From: Burkholderiaceae bacterium
GTDB lineage: Bacteria; Pseudomonadota; Gammaproteobacteria; Burkholderiales; Burkholderiaceae_C
Assembly: GCA_019751915.1 (NCBI GenBank)
Contig: JAIEMS010000006.1
Location: 80,978-144,977, forward strand
Direction of reading: 5' to 3'
Length of the DNA stretch: 64,000 nucleotides
Part shown: positions 1 through 9,534 of the stretch, piece by piece
Layout: every line of letters begins with the position of its first letter
How positions within the stretch are numbered: the stretch's first letter is position 1
The notes under the pieces: model-generated
Seen by the model: only the letters and a program-made list of their open reading frames with translations
Databases searched by the model: none
Told to the model about the DNA's origin: nothing
Made by a program: the position numbers and the translations under genes

Positions 1-443
1 AATGTCAACACACCCAGCACCAAGTGGTGCATATGTTCGGGCAAGGCGGCTGGGGGCGAACCGATGCTGCTTTGCGTGACATCGACCACATCGATCACCC
101 GGTCTACCCGGATGCCGCTGACCATGGTGTCCCCGCGCCCTAGCAAAATAGGCGAGCTTTCACCAATACCGTCCTCCGGCAGGTGCAACATGCTGTGTGG
201 CCGAATCACTGACTCGATGTCGCCACGCACATTGATGACACCTTCGAGCGAAGGAGGACTGCCCGGGACAAAAAAAACATCGGCTTGCGCCAGAATTTCT
301 CGGACACGTTCCCCATAAAAGGCAAAAAATCGTCCGGCCAGTTCAAAAAATACCAGTTTTTGTACCGGCTCATCGACGTTGACGATGCTTTTGCTGGCTC
401 CAAGGCGCTGGGTCAACACCTGTTCTAGTGTGTTTTGTGCCAT
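1..443 (-). CDS. cheW: CheW-like coupling protein (partial, C-terminus outside window)
   Basis: The minus-strand frame opens with ATG at 443 (MAQNTLEQ...) and stays open to base 1, so the stop lies outside the window. The visible part (about 147 residues) has the CheW pattern: a beta-rich segment (VQKLVFFELAGRFFAFYGERVREI), the VPGSPPSLEGVINVRGDI core loop, then an I-R-V-D-R-V-I-D-V strand. CheW proteins link chemoreceptors to a CheA kinase. It lies 18 bp after the diguanylate cyclase and is the last visible gene of the chemosensory operon. In this Wsp-like layout it is probably the signalling coupler rather than a flagellar CheW. The family call is secure; the gene symbol is generic. Confidence 0.85.
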   Translation of the reverse strand, partial: MAQNTLEQVLTQRLGASKSIVNVDEPVQKLVFFELAGRFFAFYGERVREILAQADVFFVPGSPPSLEGVINVRGDIESVIRPHSMLHLPEDGIGESSPILLGRGDTMVSGIRVDRVIDVVDVTQSSIGSPPAALPEHMHHLVLGVLT

Positions 444-461
444 CTGTCGTCCTTGGGCCTG

Positions 462-2144
462 TTAGTCCACCACCACACAGTTGCGTCCGCTGTGTTTGGC
501 CCGGTACAGTGCCCGATCTGCTGCCTCGCGCAACGCTTCAGCATGCGAATGTTTGCTGTAGCACGCAATGCCAGCGCTGAAGGTGCATGAAAAATCAGCA
601 TTCGTGGCATGAAATACCACCCTGCTGAAATCGTCACGCAACTCGTTGACCAAGTGTGCCGCCGCCTCTATCGTCACGTCTTGCAAGATGATGGCAAATT
701 CTTCGCCACCATAGCGGCCCACCACGTCGGAGTTGCGCAAACGCTGTTGCAGCACACGCGATACCGCCAAGATCACTTGGTCGCCAATCGGATGACCATG
801 CGTATCGTTCACGTGCTTGAAGTTGTCGATGTCGATCATGACAAACATCAATGCTTTGCTGCCTCGCTTGGCGCTGGCAACGGCACTTTCTAGCAGTTGC
901 GTGGTGGTGGTGTGGTTGAACAAGCCGGTCAAGCTATCGCGGGCCATCAACGAGCGCAGCGTGCGCATGCGCTCGGCGCGGATGGCCACTGCCGATACCA
1001 GATCTTCTGGCACTACTGGCTTGGTTAAAAAACCCTCTGCCCCCACACGCATGGCAGAAAACTGCTTATGCCGGTCGGTTTCGCTGGACAGGTAAACAAT
1101 CGGCAGGCCAATGTAATCGGGCACTTGGCGGATTAGCGTCGCCAAGTCGCGACCATTGCATCCGGGCATGTACATGTCCATCAGTACCATGTCGGGTCGA
1201 AAGTCAGCCAGAACCTGTAGCACCAGTGCAGGCTCACTGAGCTGGTAGGTCGTCATGCCGTATTCTTGCAAGATGATGCCGTGGTAAGCAGCGACCTCTG
1301 GCTCATCGTCAATAATCAGAATGCGGTAGGCCTCGGCAGAATACTGATTGGTCAAGGCATCAATGGCCGCTACCAGATCAATCGGCAGTGCTGGTTTGAG
1401 AAAATACGCCTCGCCCCCAGCCTGAACAGCCCCCATGCGGGCAGCAAAATCGTTGCGTGCCGACAGAAAAATGGTCGGCACGGAGCGGCCTGTTTTTTCC
1501 CTGATGGTGGCCAATGCCTCAATGCCAGCACTCTTGCCCATGGGGAAGTTGATGTCCATGATGACCGCATCGGGGCGGCGCAGCAGCATCGCATCGCACA
1601 GCGATTTGGGGTCTAGAAAGCTTACGGTCTCATAAGAAAAACAAGCCAACTGGCTGGCAAGTTGCGCCAGCGTCAGAGGCTCATCGTCGCACAGATAAAC
1701 CAGCCGACCTGCCGTTTCAGTGGTAATGGGTGTTTGGGCTGCAGCGCGCAGGGTAAAAGCTGGCGCAGCAGCGCTGGCGCAGCCTTGAGCACCGGGCAAA
1801 AGGCTTGAATGGCTGACCTGTACCAGTTGATCAATATGCTTGGCGAGCAAACTTTGCCAATCGGTCTGGGCCAGCATTTGGGGGTGCTCGACCAGTTCAG
1901 CCGCGAGAGTCTCTCCCAGTGCCGCCGCTTCGCCCAATTCACGAAAGCCAAACGAGCGGCCTGTGCCCTTGATGCCGTGCAGTAGCCTGTGCAGTTCTGC
2001 CGCCAACGCACGGTCACCCGGACTGGCCTGAAGGCGTTCAAAAGTGTTGCGAATGTCTGCAACCCGCGTGGGCAATTGATTGCAGAAAGTCACCCGCAAG
2101 CGGGCAATCTTTTCGAGCGCTGACGATGGTTTTTTCTGTTCCAT
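462..2144 (-). CDS. HPt-REC-REC-GGDEF diguanylate cyclase
   Basis: A 560-residue four-domain protein. Residues 1-110 look like a histidine phosphotransfer domain (HRLLHGIKGTGRSFGF, phospho-His in HGIKG). Two receiver domains follow: about 150-265 (CDDEP acidic pair, VIMDINFP aspartate) and about 270-390 (IDDEP, MVLMDMYMPG, Lys in FLTKP). A C-terminal GGDEF domain, about 400-560, carries the active-site variant GGEEF (GRYGGEEFAIIL), so it should make c-di-GMP from 2 GTP. It sits 8 bp after the CheY-like gene and ahead of cheW. By position it is the output, equivalent to WspR in Wsp systems, but WspR has only one REC and no HPt. I see no I-site RxxD upstream of GGEEF. Phosphate could come from the cluster's CheA-REC kinase (inference). 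Confidence 0.88.
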   Translation of the reverse strand: MEQKKPSSALEKIARLRVTFCNQLPTRVADIRNTFERLQASPGDRALAAELHRLLHGIKGTGRSFGFRELGEAAALGETLAAELVEHPQMLAQTDWQSLLAKHIDQLVQVSHSSLLPGAQGCASAAAPAFTLRAAAQTPITTETAGRLVYLCDDEPLTLAQLASQLACFSYETVSFLDPKSLCDAMLLRRPDAVIMDINFPMGKSAGIEALATIREKTGRSVPTIFLSARNDFAARMGAVQAGGEAYFLKPALPIDLVAAIDALTNQYSAEAYRILIIDDEPEVAAYHGIILQEYGMTTYQLSEPALVLQVLADFRPDMVLMDMYMPGCNGRDLATLIRQVPDYIGLPIVYLSSETDRHKQFSAMRVGAEGFLTKPVVPEDLVSAVAIRAERMRTLRSLMARDSLTGLFNHTTTTQLLESAVASAKRGSKALMFVMIDIDNFKHVNDTHGHPIGDQVILAVSRVLQQRLRNSDVVGRYGGEEFAIILQDVTIEAAAHLVNELRDDFSRVVFHATNADFSCTFSAGIACYSKHSHAEALREAADRALYRAKHSGRNCVVVD

Positions 2145-2152
2145 GCTTATGC

Positions 2153-2515
2153 TCAGGCACGTCGTGCCAGCACCTCGGCCAGAACTTGGGGTAGTGACTC
2201 TTCGAGGCTGAAGTCTTTCAGCAAGCAGGCATCGAGCCTTGGTTCCTGTGCTAGCAAAGGTGCCGGCGCATCACCAGTCAGCAAGATAAAGGGCAGCATA
2301 TTGCCTTGATCGCGCAGTTCACGAAACAGGTCAATACCGCTGACCAGAGGCATATTCATATCGCTGATGACGATTTCAATGCTGGTATCGGCATCGAGTA
2401 TGCCGGCTGCAGCCATGCCATCTTCTGCCAGAACGACCTCGTGACCAAGGTCTTCCAGCACGGCAGCGGACATCTCGGCGGCCAGAGCGTCGTCATCAAC
2501 GACCAAAATCTTCAT
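2153..2515 (-). CDS. Single-domain CheY-like response regulator
   Basis: About 120 residues forming one receiver domain: acidic DDD near the N-terminus (ILVVDDDALAAEM), phospho-acceptor Asp in VISDMNMP, Thr in LLTGD and Lys in LLKDF. I chose ATG at 2515 (MKILVV) because a GAGAGG ribosome site sits 6-7 bases upstream; an upstream in-frame ATG at 2530 lacks one. There is no output domain, so it works as a phosphate sink, as a shuttle to the HPt domain of the next gene, or by protein contact. It lies 33 bp after cheA and 8 bp before the diguanylate cyclase gene, clearly in the same operon. Confidence 0.88.
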   Translation of the reverse strand: MKILVVDDDALAAEMSAAVLEDLGHEVVLAEDGMAAAGILDADTSIEIVISDMNMPLVSGIDLFRELRDQGNMLPFILLTGDAPAPLLAQEPRLDACLLKDFSLEESLPQVLAEVLARRA

Positions 2516-2548
2516 ATTTGCCTCTCTCATTTATTTTTGTTTACACCA

Positions 2549-4759
2549 CTAGCCCAGCAGGGCCCGCAAGGTGCTCACCAGATTGCTTTGGTCAAAATCA
2601 CCTTTGACAATATAGGCATCAGCGCCCACCTGCACACCACGGCGCTTGTCTTCTTCTTTTTCTCGCGAGGTGATGATGATGATGGGTCGGCTGCGGTATT
2701 TTTCTTCTTGGCGCAATTTTGCTGTCAGGGTAAACCCGTCCATATGGGGCATTTCAACGTCGGTCAGGACGGCATCAAAGTCGCCCTCAAGGGCTTTGCG
2801 CAGGCCATCGGCACCGTCTTCGGCCAGTGTGACCTGATAGCCATAGGCCTCCAACACATCTTTTTCAATCTCGCGGGTGTTGAGCGAATCGTCCACCACC
2901 AGCACTTTGTAGTGGCTTTCGCTGGCGTGGGCTTGCGCTTCGGTGCGCACCGCTTGGGTACGCACACGCCTTGCCAGCTCTAACAGCGCAGGTGCATGCA
3001 GTACGCTGACCAGCGCGTTGGTGCCGGTGGTCACTATGCCGCTGACCATCGGTAACTTGTGCATATGTGCCGGCAGTGGTTTGATGACCATGTCGCACTC
3101 ATCTAGCAGGCCATCGATCTGCACTGCAATTTTCTCGTTGCGCACGCGCAGTACCAGCAGCAGCATGCCACCGACCCGGGGGCGCTGAGATGGTTTGACC
3201 AAATTTGCGGGCACACGCAACAACTCGGACAAGGGCACCACCGGCACAAACTCGTTGCGCACAATCACTGCTTGGCGTTCAGCCACCGTCAGCAGGGACT
3301 CTTGTGGCAAGCGCAGTAGCTCTGCAACATACTGCGCAGTAAAGCCAAACGGTAAGCCGTCCACTTGCACCAGCAAAATCCGCATCACAGCCAGCGACAG
3401 CGGTAACCGCAGCGAAAACGTGGTGCCAACCCCTGCTTGGGTTTCTACATTGACCACGCCTTGAAGGTCGTCCAGAATGGTTCGCTTGACCACGTCCATA
3501 CCCACACCACGCCCAGACAGGTCGGTGATGATGGAGTTGGTTGAAAAGCCCGGCAGAAAAATAAAGTCAATGACCTCTTGATCGGTCAGTGCAGCGGCCT
3601 TTTCAGCGCTGACAAATCCCTTTTTGATCGCTTTGTCACGCACCGCTGCCAACGCAATGCCGCCGCCATCGTCCTTGAGTTCAACCACCACCCAACTGCC
3701 ATCTTGTCGCGCTGACAAAGTCAGCCGCCCCTGCGCTGGTTTGCCTGCGGCTATACGCTGGGCCGGTGTTTCGATGCCGTGGTCAATGGCGTTGCGAAAC
3801 AGGTGAATCAGCGGATCGGACAACTTGTCGATCATCTGTCGATCTAACTCAATCTCCGTGCCGGTCACGCTGCATTCGACTTGCTTGCCCACCGAGCGCG
3901 CCAACTCGCGTACCAGCCGAGTGGCTGGCTCAAACACAATGGCAAGGGGGAGCATTCGCATCAGTAGGGTTTTGTCGTGCAGCTCGTCCATTAGCACTTT
4001 TTGTACCTGCACGTCGTTTTTGAGCGTCTGGGTGAACTGGTGCAGATGCAATGCTGCTGGAGTGCCCGCGTGCACACCCAGTTCGTGCTCAATGGTGCGA
4101 ACATCCAACAACCGCTGGTGCAGACGTGCATGGCTGGATACCACCTCACCCATCAGTTTGATGAGTTCATCGAGTTTGCTCAGGCGCACGCGCACCGTTT
4201 CGACAGCCTTGAGTTCGGGGACGTTTGCTGCTGGAGCAGAAGGGCTGGCTGAATCGGCTGCTAAACCAGCAGTCGGTGCGATGGGCGGCACCGGCACCTG
4301 TGGTGGTGGCTCAACTTGAGTGTCTGTCGTCTTGGCTTGTACTGGTGTGAATGCAGGGGCTGACTGCCCGGCAGCCGCTTGCGCTAGTTCGGCGCACAGC
4401 GCCTCATCAGCGGGGGGCAGTTGTGCCCCATCATTGGTTTTTGCCAGTTGGTCTACCAGTGCAGCTAAAGCATCGACTGCACGGTACAGCAGTTGTCCTA
4501 GCGCCGGGGTGAAGCTGATGCTGCCCTCGCGCAGGGCACCCATCACATCTTCGAGCTTGTGCGCGGTGTCGGTGATGGGCAGCAGCTTGAGCATCCGCGA
4601 CGAGCCTTTGATGGTGTGCGCTGAACGAAAAATGGCATTGATGCCTTCTGCGTCTGCCCGGCCCGACTCCATTGCAACCAGTCCATCACCGAGTCGGTTG
4701 ATGTGGTCGCGCGCTTCCTCGACAAAGCGGTTGATGAATTTCTTGATGTCGATGGCCAC
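2549..4759 (-). CDS. cheA: CheA-type hybrid histidine kinase with C-terminal receiver
   Basis: A 736-residue chemosensory kinase. Order: P1/HPt (about 1-105, phospho-His in FRSAHTIKGSSRML), a Pro/Ala-rich linker (about 125-180), dimerisation helix, HATPase (about 300-445, N-box LFRNAIDHGIE, G motifs DDGGGIAL and GRGVGMDVV), a CheW-like domain (about 450-590) and a receiver (about 610-735, VVDDSLNTRE, AVLTDVEMPHMDG, IVKGD). The terminal receiver is the WspE/FrzE-type arrangement and is absent from classical flagellar CheA. It starts with GTG at 4759; the AAGG ribosome site overlaps the stop codon of cheR at 4763, suggesting translational coupling. Confidence 0.93.
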   Translation of the reverse strand: MAIDIKKFINRFVEEARDHINRLGDGLVAMESGRADAEGINAIFRSAHTIKGSSRMLKLLPITDTAHKLEDVMGALREGSISFTPALGQLLYRAVDALAALVDQLAKTNDGAQLPPADEALCAELAQAAAGQSAPAFTPVQAKTTDTQVEPPPQVPVPPIAPTAGLAADSASPSAPAANVPELKAVETVRVRLSKLDELIKLMGEVVSSHARLHQRLLDVRTIEHELGVHAGTPAALHLHQFTQTLKNDVQVQKVLMDELHDKTLLMRMLPLAIVFEPATRLVRELARSVGKQVECSVTGTEIELDRQMIDKLSDPLIHLFRNAIDHGIETPAQRIAAGKPAQGRLTLSARQDGSWVVVELKDDGGGIALAAVRDKAIKKGFVSAEKAAALTDQEVIDFIFLPGFSTNSIITDLSGRGVGMDVVKRTILDDLQGVVNVETQAGVGTTFSLRLPLSLAVMRILLVQVDGLPFGFTAQYVAELLRLPQESLLTVAERQAVIVRNEFVPVVPLSELLRVPANLVKPSQRPRVGGMLLLVLRVRNEKIAVQIDGLLDECDMVIKPLPAHMHKLPMVSGIVTTGTNALVSVLHAPALLELARRVRTQAVRTEAQAHASESHYKVLVVDDSLNTREIEKDVLEAYGYQVTLAEDGADGLRKALEGDFDAVLTDVEMPHMDGFTLTAKLRQEEKYRSRPIIIITSREKEEDKRRGVQVGADAYIVKGDFDQSNLVSTLRALLG

Positions 4760-4762
4760 GGC

Positions 4763-6268
4763 TTACCTTACTTCGGTACGCGCTGCCACTGTGGGTAACT
4801 TGGCCAGTTGATGCTCACACAAGAAACGTACCTCGGCGGCAGGCAAACCCAGTGGCACATAGCGGATGCCAATATCGGGTTTTGCACCAGACAGCAGTTG
4901 CAACACCACTCGGTAAGCGCGGCGTGCCAGCACAAAATCGCCACTAGCGCGGTACAAATCGGCCAGATAGTAGTGTGCTGGCCAGCATTCATTGCGGGCA
5001 TACGCGGCTTGTTTGAACCAGCGAATGGCATCGGTGATTTGATCGCGCCATTTAGCGGCCAGCCCCAGTAGCACGAGTGCATCAATCGACCAAACATCGG
5101 CAGACAACACGCGCTCGGCTAACATATGGGCTGCGGCAAAGTCACGGCGATTGATCAACACATGGGCTTTCAGCAGCAAAACTTCGACGTGATCTGGCTC
5201 GGTAGTCAGCACGGCATCAAATTGCAGCAGAGCCTCATCGAACCGCTTTTCTTGGATGAGCTGGCGCGCTTGTGCCAACGCTGCGTCAGGTTGGGCTTGT
5301 GTGGTTGGCAAAACCTGTATCGGGAGAGTGGGCAACATCGGCGGCACATCCAGAGGGGCGTGGAAGGGCGATGTCAATGCGTTAAAGGAAGTGCTTTCTG
5401 CTGGTGCTGTACTTGGCGGGCGCATCAACACCCCTCCTATACCTCCTGACGCGGTAGATGGGTTCTTAGCAAAATAGAACGAGCCATCTTCCTCCGTCAG
5501 TCCCAGTACACCCAGATCATTGGCCAGTGTTTCGGCAGTTCCAATGACCAGCACCCCATCAGGTTGGAGCAGCGATGCCAGTTTTTGCTGGATTATTTTG
5601 CGCGTTGGCGTGTCAAAATAAATTGAGACATTTCGGAAAAAAATGATGTCGAAATTGTGCAGTGCCGGATCAAAAAAGTCTGCGAGTAGATTGAGTTCGA
5701 CAAACTTTACCTGCGATTTGACCTGTGGTTTCAACAGGTTGTCGCGCTGAATGGTGTCGAAATACCGCTGCCTGATTGCAGCGGGTACACCGCGAAACGA
5801 GAAGTCACTGTAACGGCCAAGGCGGGCCTTGGTGAGCACGGTCTGGTCGATGTCGCCGCCGACAAACTCAAACAGTCGGGAGGTACTTTCACCGTATTTT
5901 TCCATCAGTGCCATCACCAGTGAATACGGTTCCTCACCCGAGGAGCAGCCTGCCGACAAAATCCGCAGTGGCACCTGAGGGCCACGCGCCACAAGAAAAC
6001 GCGGTACTAGCCGCTCTACCAGCAAGTGAATTTGTTCAGGTTCACGGAAAAAGTAGGTTTCATTGATGGTCAACAGACTCACCAACGCCTGAAACTCGGT
6101 TTCGTTGGTGAGTAGTTTTGTATGGTAGTCGGCAGCCGTCAGCAGGCCCAGCGCCGCCATTCGCTCTTGCAGTGCTTGCATGAGCTTTTCTTCGCCACTG
6201 TCCCCTTCAAAGAGCAGCCCGCAGCGTGCTTTGATGAGGGCTTGAAAGGGTGGTAGGTTCAGCTTCAT
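4763..6268 (-). CDS. cheR: CheR-type chemoreceptor methyltransferase with C-terminal TPRs
   Basis: A 501-residue protein. The N-terminal 270 residues are a CheR methyltransferase, with a helical N-subdomain and an AdoMet-binding core (LSAGCSSGEEPYSLVM, FEFVGGDID, FDIIFFRNVSIYFD), predicted to methylate receptor glutamates. After a Pro/Ala linker, residues about 335-480 form tetratricopeptide repeats (ALAQARQLIQEKRFDEALLQF, LLLKAHVLINRRDFAAAHML, ALVLLGLAAKWRDQITDAIRWF, AHYYLADLYRASGDFVLARRAY). CheR-TPR is the WspC/FrzF architecture. The start overlaps the cheB stop as ATGA. Confidence 0.92.
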   Translation of the reverse strand: MKLNLPPFQALIKARCGLLFEGDSGEEKLMQALQERMAALGLLTAADYHTKLLTNETEFQALVSLLTINETYFFREPEQIHLLVERLVPRFLVARGPQVPLRILSAGCSSGEEPYSLVMALMEKYGESTSRLFEFVGGDIDQTVLTKARLGRYSDFSFRGVPAAIRQRYFDTIQRDNLLKPQVKSQVKFVELNLLADFFDPALHNFDIIFFRNVSIYFDTPTRKIIQQKLASLLQPDGVLVIGTAETLANDLGVLGLTEEDGSFYFAKNPSTASGGIGGVLMRPPSTAPAESTSFNALTSPFHAPLDVPPMLPTLPIQVLPTTQAQPDAALAQARQLIQEKRFDEALLQFDAVLTTEPDHVEVLLLKAHVLINRRDFAAAHMLAERVLSADVWSIDALVLLGLAAKWRDQITDAIRWFKQAAYARNECWPAHYYLADLYRASGDFVLARRAYRVVLQLLSGAKPDIGIRYVPLGLPAAEVRFLCEHQLAKLPTVAARTEVR

Positions 6269-7338
6269 GCACTTGGCCCCTTGAGATCGGGATTTGCTAG
6301 CTGCACCATGGTGGCGGCTATGGAATCGACGGAAATGACCTGATACACATCACCGGCCTCAATAGCCACCCGGTTCATGCCGTAGATGACCGAGCTTTCT
6401 TCGTTTTGTCCCAGCGTCATGCCGCCTTTGCTGCGAATACGCGCCATGCCCTGTGCCCCATCACTGCCCATGCCAGTCAAAATAATGCCAATCGCTTGAT
6501 AGCCGAATACATCGGCTACTGAATTGAGCAAGACGTTGCAACTGGGGCGATAGACATCCAATGGGCCGCGTTCCATCAAACTTAGACGGCGGTTGGGTAA
6601 AACGCACAAATGGCGCTCGGATGGGGAAATATAGACGACCCCTGCCTGTAAATAATCGCCCTCGACAGCCAACCGCACTGGCAGTGGGCACAACTGGGCT
6701 AACCACGCGACCATGCCGCTGGCAAAGCCGTCAGAAATATGCTGTGCAATCAGCACTGGGCTAGGAAATCCAGCCGGTAAATCGGACAAAATCTTTGCCA
6801 AGGCCGGTGGCCCACCGGTTGAGCAGGCAATCGCAAATACCCTTGAATACGATGTGCCGCCCAGAGTGGGTGGCAATGGCGGCATTACCATCGCTGATAG
6901 CGGTTGGCCCATTGGTTCTGGAGCTGGCAATGGTTTGCGGGCGCGCATGCGGGTGATGACCAGCACCCCAGCGAGCATACGCACCTTGGCAACAAATTCA
7001 GCGGCCTGCTCGGATGAATAGTCGGGCTTGTTGACCACTTCGAGTGCGCCGCGCTCCATGGCAACCAGTGCGTTGTGTGCATCAGCCACGCCGCTGACCA
7101 CCAGAATCGGCACTCCCTTGTTTTGCATGATTTCGTCAATGGCATCCAGCCCGCTCATGACCGGCATTTCGAGGTCCATGATGACCAGATCCGGTTTGAG
7201 GTTGCGGGTCAACTCCACTGCCTGACGGCCATTAGAGGCCTCACCGACGATTTCGATGTCGGGTTCGTCCAGAAATGCGCGCAGCAGGCCGCGTGCCATA
7301 TTGCTGTCATCGGCGATGACGACGCGTATCTTGCCCAT
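6265..7338 (-). CDS. cheB: CheB chemoreceptor methylesterase / glutamine deamidase
   Basis: A 357-residue protein with a receiver domain (1-125: VVIADDSNMARGL, LVIMDLEMPVMSG, Lys in VNKPD) and a methylesterase domain (about 165-350) with the catalytic Ser in ACSTGGPPAL, His in IAQHISDGFASG and Asp in TGMGSDGAQGM. It removes methyl groups added by CheR and would reset adaptation of the upstream receptor. It lies 10 bp downstream of the MCP and overlaps cheR by 4 bp (ATGA). It corresponds to WspF in the Wsp scheme. Confidence 0.94.
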   Translation of the reverse strand: MGKIRVVIADDSNMARGLLRAFLDEPDIEIVGEASNGRQAVELTRNLKPDLVIMDLEMPVMSGLDAIDEIMQNKGVPILVVSGVADAHNALVAMERGALEVVNKPDYSSEQAAEFVAKVRMLAGVLVITRMRARKPLPAPEPMGQPLSAMVMPPLPPTLGGTSYSRVFAIACSTGGPPALAKILSDLPAGFPSPVLIAQHISDGFASGMVAWLAQLCPLPVRLAVEGDYLQAGVVYISPSERHLCVLPNRRLSLMERGPLDVYRPSCNVLLNSVADVFGYQAIGIILTGMGSDGAQGMARIRSKGGMTLGQNEESSVIYGMNRVAIEAGDVYQVISVDSIAATMVQLANPDLKGPSA

Positions 7339-7348
7339 AGCAGCCTAC

Positions 7349-9265
7349 TTAGGCTTTATCAGAAAGTTTGAAGCTGTGCACCAGTTCGTCCAGCCTGTCC
7401 GATAGTCCGGACATATCCTTGCTGATTTGGGAGATTCGGGTGATGGATTGCGCAGTGTGCGAGCTGGCAGTCACAATTTCGCGCAGTGCGACCACGACTT
7501 GGTTACTAGCGGTTTTTTGTTGCTGTGTAGAGAGTGAAATTTGCTGCGCTGCACTGGAGGTGTGGCTGGCTGCGTTGACGATTTCACTCAGGCGCTGGGC
7601 TGTAGTGGCGCTGGCCGTGGTACCCGCTGCAATGCCTGAGGCACCATTTTCAGAGGTGATGACCAAGCGGCTGATCGAGTCTTGAATCTCGTTGATCTTA
7701 GATTCAATTTCGCTGGTTGATTCCGTCACACTATCGGCCAACCGACGAATCTCACCGGCCACCACCGAGAAACGCTTACCCGCTTCACCTGCACTGGATG
7801 CCTCTAAGGCTGCATTGAAAGCAATCAATTTAGTTTGGTCGGCGACGGCGTTGATGATTTCCATCACCTTGCTGATTTGTTTCGATTTTGCCCCGAGATC
7901 GACAATTTCGCGCAGGCTGTGTTGATTGTCGGCACTGATGTTGGACATCCGGGTGATGACGGTTTGCATAGCATCAGAACCCTTGCGACTGCCATCGAGG
8001 GTTTGATTGGCAATGTCCACCACCGATTTAGAGTGGTCGGCAATCTGTGTTGAGGAGGCTGACAGCTCTTCCATGGTCGAGGTAATCTCCGCTACGGAAG
8101 AAGACATCTCAGCCGATGCTGCTGCTTGGCCGTCCACTGCACCAAATATTTCGCGCGCCGCTGCATTGACCTTCTCGGAGTTGGCACTGACTTGTGCCAC
8201 TAAATTGTGCAGCTTGTGCTGCATGTCTTGCATAGCATTGGCCAGATCGGTGATTTCATCTTTACCGTCGAGCGACACCGTGACCGACAAATCACCGCTG
8301 GCTACGCGCTGGATCGCATCGGTCACCAATTTGATGCGGCGCACAAAGTGGCGTGCCACACCCATGGACAGTGCCAAACCAAACAGAATTGACAATACCC
8401 CTACCATCAGTGCCATGTTGCGCGAGCGCGACAGTGCTGCTTGGTAGTTGCTGTTGTCCATGGCAATTTCGATAACCCCAATCGGCTTGCCAGAAAAATC
8501 ATTCACTGCTGCTGCGTACACCACAAACGGTACGCCATTCATGTCTCGGTGTCCCAACTGAGGCACCCCTCCCATTGCGAGCTTGAGGGCCTCAGTACTG
8601 AGCATTGCCTGCTTGCCATAGGTTGCGGCCAGAGTTTGAAACGTGTCTTTGTCGGGCAATTGCAAACCAGCATCTACACCGTTTTGGGCTTTGAAATTGT
8701 CGAAAAAAGATGGGCCGAACGTCATGCCGAACTCGACAGAGCCGACATGCTTGCCCGCATTGAAAATTGGCACCATACCGCGCGCGCCCAAACCAGTTAT
8801 GCCGCCCTCTAGCCCGCGTGTGGGTTTTTGCGTTTTATTGGTCGCTACCACTGTGTGGCGAAAGCCTGAGAGGTCATCGCCGAACTTTTCCGGTTTGTGA
8901 ACGCGCAACCAAGCCGTGGCCGATGGTGTATGGAACTGAAACTGATCGACACCGTAGTCTTTGGCCAGTAGACCGTAGCCCGGCACGAACAGGTCAGACA
9001 GCAGTTTGCGGTCACCTGCGGCAAACTTTTCTTGCACCAGCGGAATGTTAGCCACCATGGCACTCAAGGTTTCGGCCATGCGGCTTTCGGCTGCAATCGC
9101 ATGGTTGATGGCTTTGAAATGCGAATCGAGGGTGCTCCGTTCGGCTTCCTGAATCAGGCTACTCATACTGAAGAAGTTGGTGGCGGTCAGTATGGCCCCA
9201 ATGATGCTGATGGCCGCACCCATTGCCACCATGATCTTGGCCCAAAGCCGTAAATTTTGAAACAC
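7349..9265 (-). CDS. Methyl-accepting chemotaxis protein, single-Cache sensor
   Basis: A 638-residue transmembrane receptor and the first gene of the operon. TM1 spans about 11-31 and TM2 about 286-308; the roughly 250-residue periplasmic domain between them has single-Cache features (AKDYGVDQFQFHTPSATAWLRVHKPEKFGDDLSGFR). Then come HAMP and a long coiled-coil signalling domain with the hairpin tip near IAFNAALEASSAGEAGKRFSVVAGEIRRLA. It ends in HSFKLSDKA with no CheR-tethering pentapeptide, which fits a partner CheR that uses TPRs instead. The ligand cannot be read from sequence. It is the likely input of the c-di-GMP pathway encoded downstream. Confidence 0.92.
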   Translation of the reverse strand: MFQNLRLWAKIMVAMGAAISIIGAILTATNFFSMSSLIQEAERSTLDSHFKAINHAIAAESRMAETLSAMVANIPLVQEKFAAGDRKLLSDLFVPGYGLLAKDYGVDQFQFHTPSATAWLRVHKPEKFGDDLSGFRHTVVATNKTQKPTRGLEGGITGLGARGMVPIFNAGKHVGSVEFGMTFGPSFFDNFKAQNGVDAGLQLPDKDTFQTLAATYGKQAMLSTEALKLAMGGVPQLGHRDMNGVPFVVYAAAVNDFSGKPIGVIEIAMDNSNYQAALSRSRNMALMVGVLSILFGLALSMGVARHFVRRIKLVTDAIQRVASGDLSVTVSLDGKDEITDLANAMQDMQHKLHNLVAQVSANSEKVNAAAREIFGAVDGQAAASAEMSSSVAEITSTMEELSASSTQIADHSKSVVDIANQTLDGSRKGSDAMQTVITRMSNISADNQHSLREIVDLGAKSKQISKVMEIINAVADQTKLIAFNAALEASSAGEAGKRFSVVAGEIRRLADSVTESTSEIESKINEIQDSISRLVITSENGASGIAAGTTASATTAQRLSEIVNAASHTSSAAQQISLSTQQQKTASNQVVVALREIVTASSHTAQSITRISQISKDMSGLSDRLDELVHSFKLSDKA

Positions 9266-9534
9266 GCGCTGCCTTGCAATTTCAGGTTAAAAAGACCAAC
9301 GACGGCAGATTATGCCGTAGTCGATTGCTATGAAAGGAATGGCTGAAATGCCTATGGCATAGTGGTTATTTGCCAGATTCAATACGGTTTGTCAATACGA
9401 CGGAGTTTGATTTTTTCTTGGTGTTTGGATACAGCACCGATCTTGGCAGGCCGACTGCGGGGCCGGGTAACATCAGTCCTTCGTTCTTGCCCGTGCCCTG
9501 CGGGAGTTCTTGGCCGCCACCGATTTATCACGAC

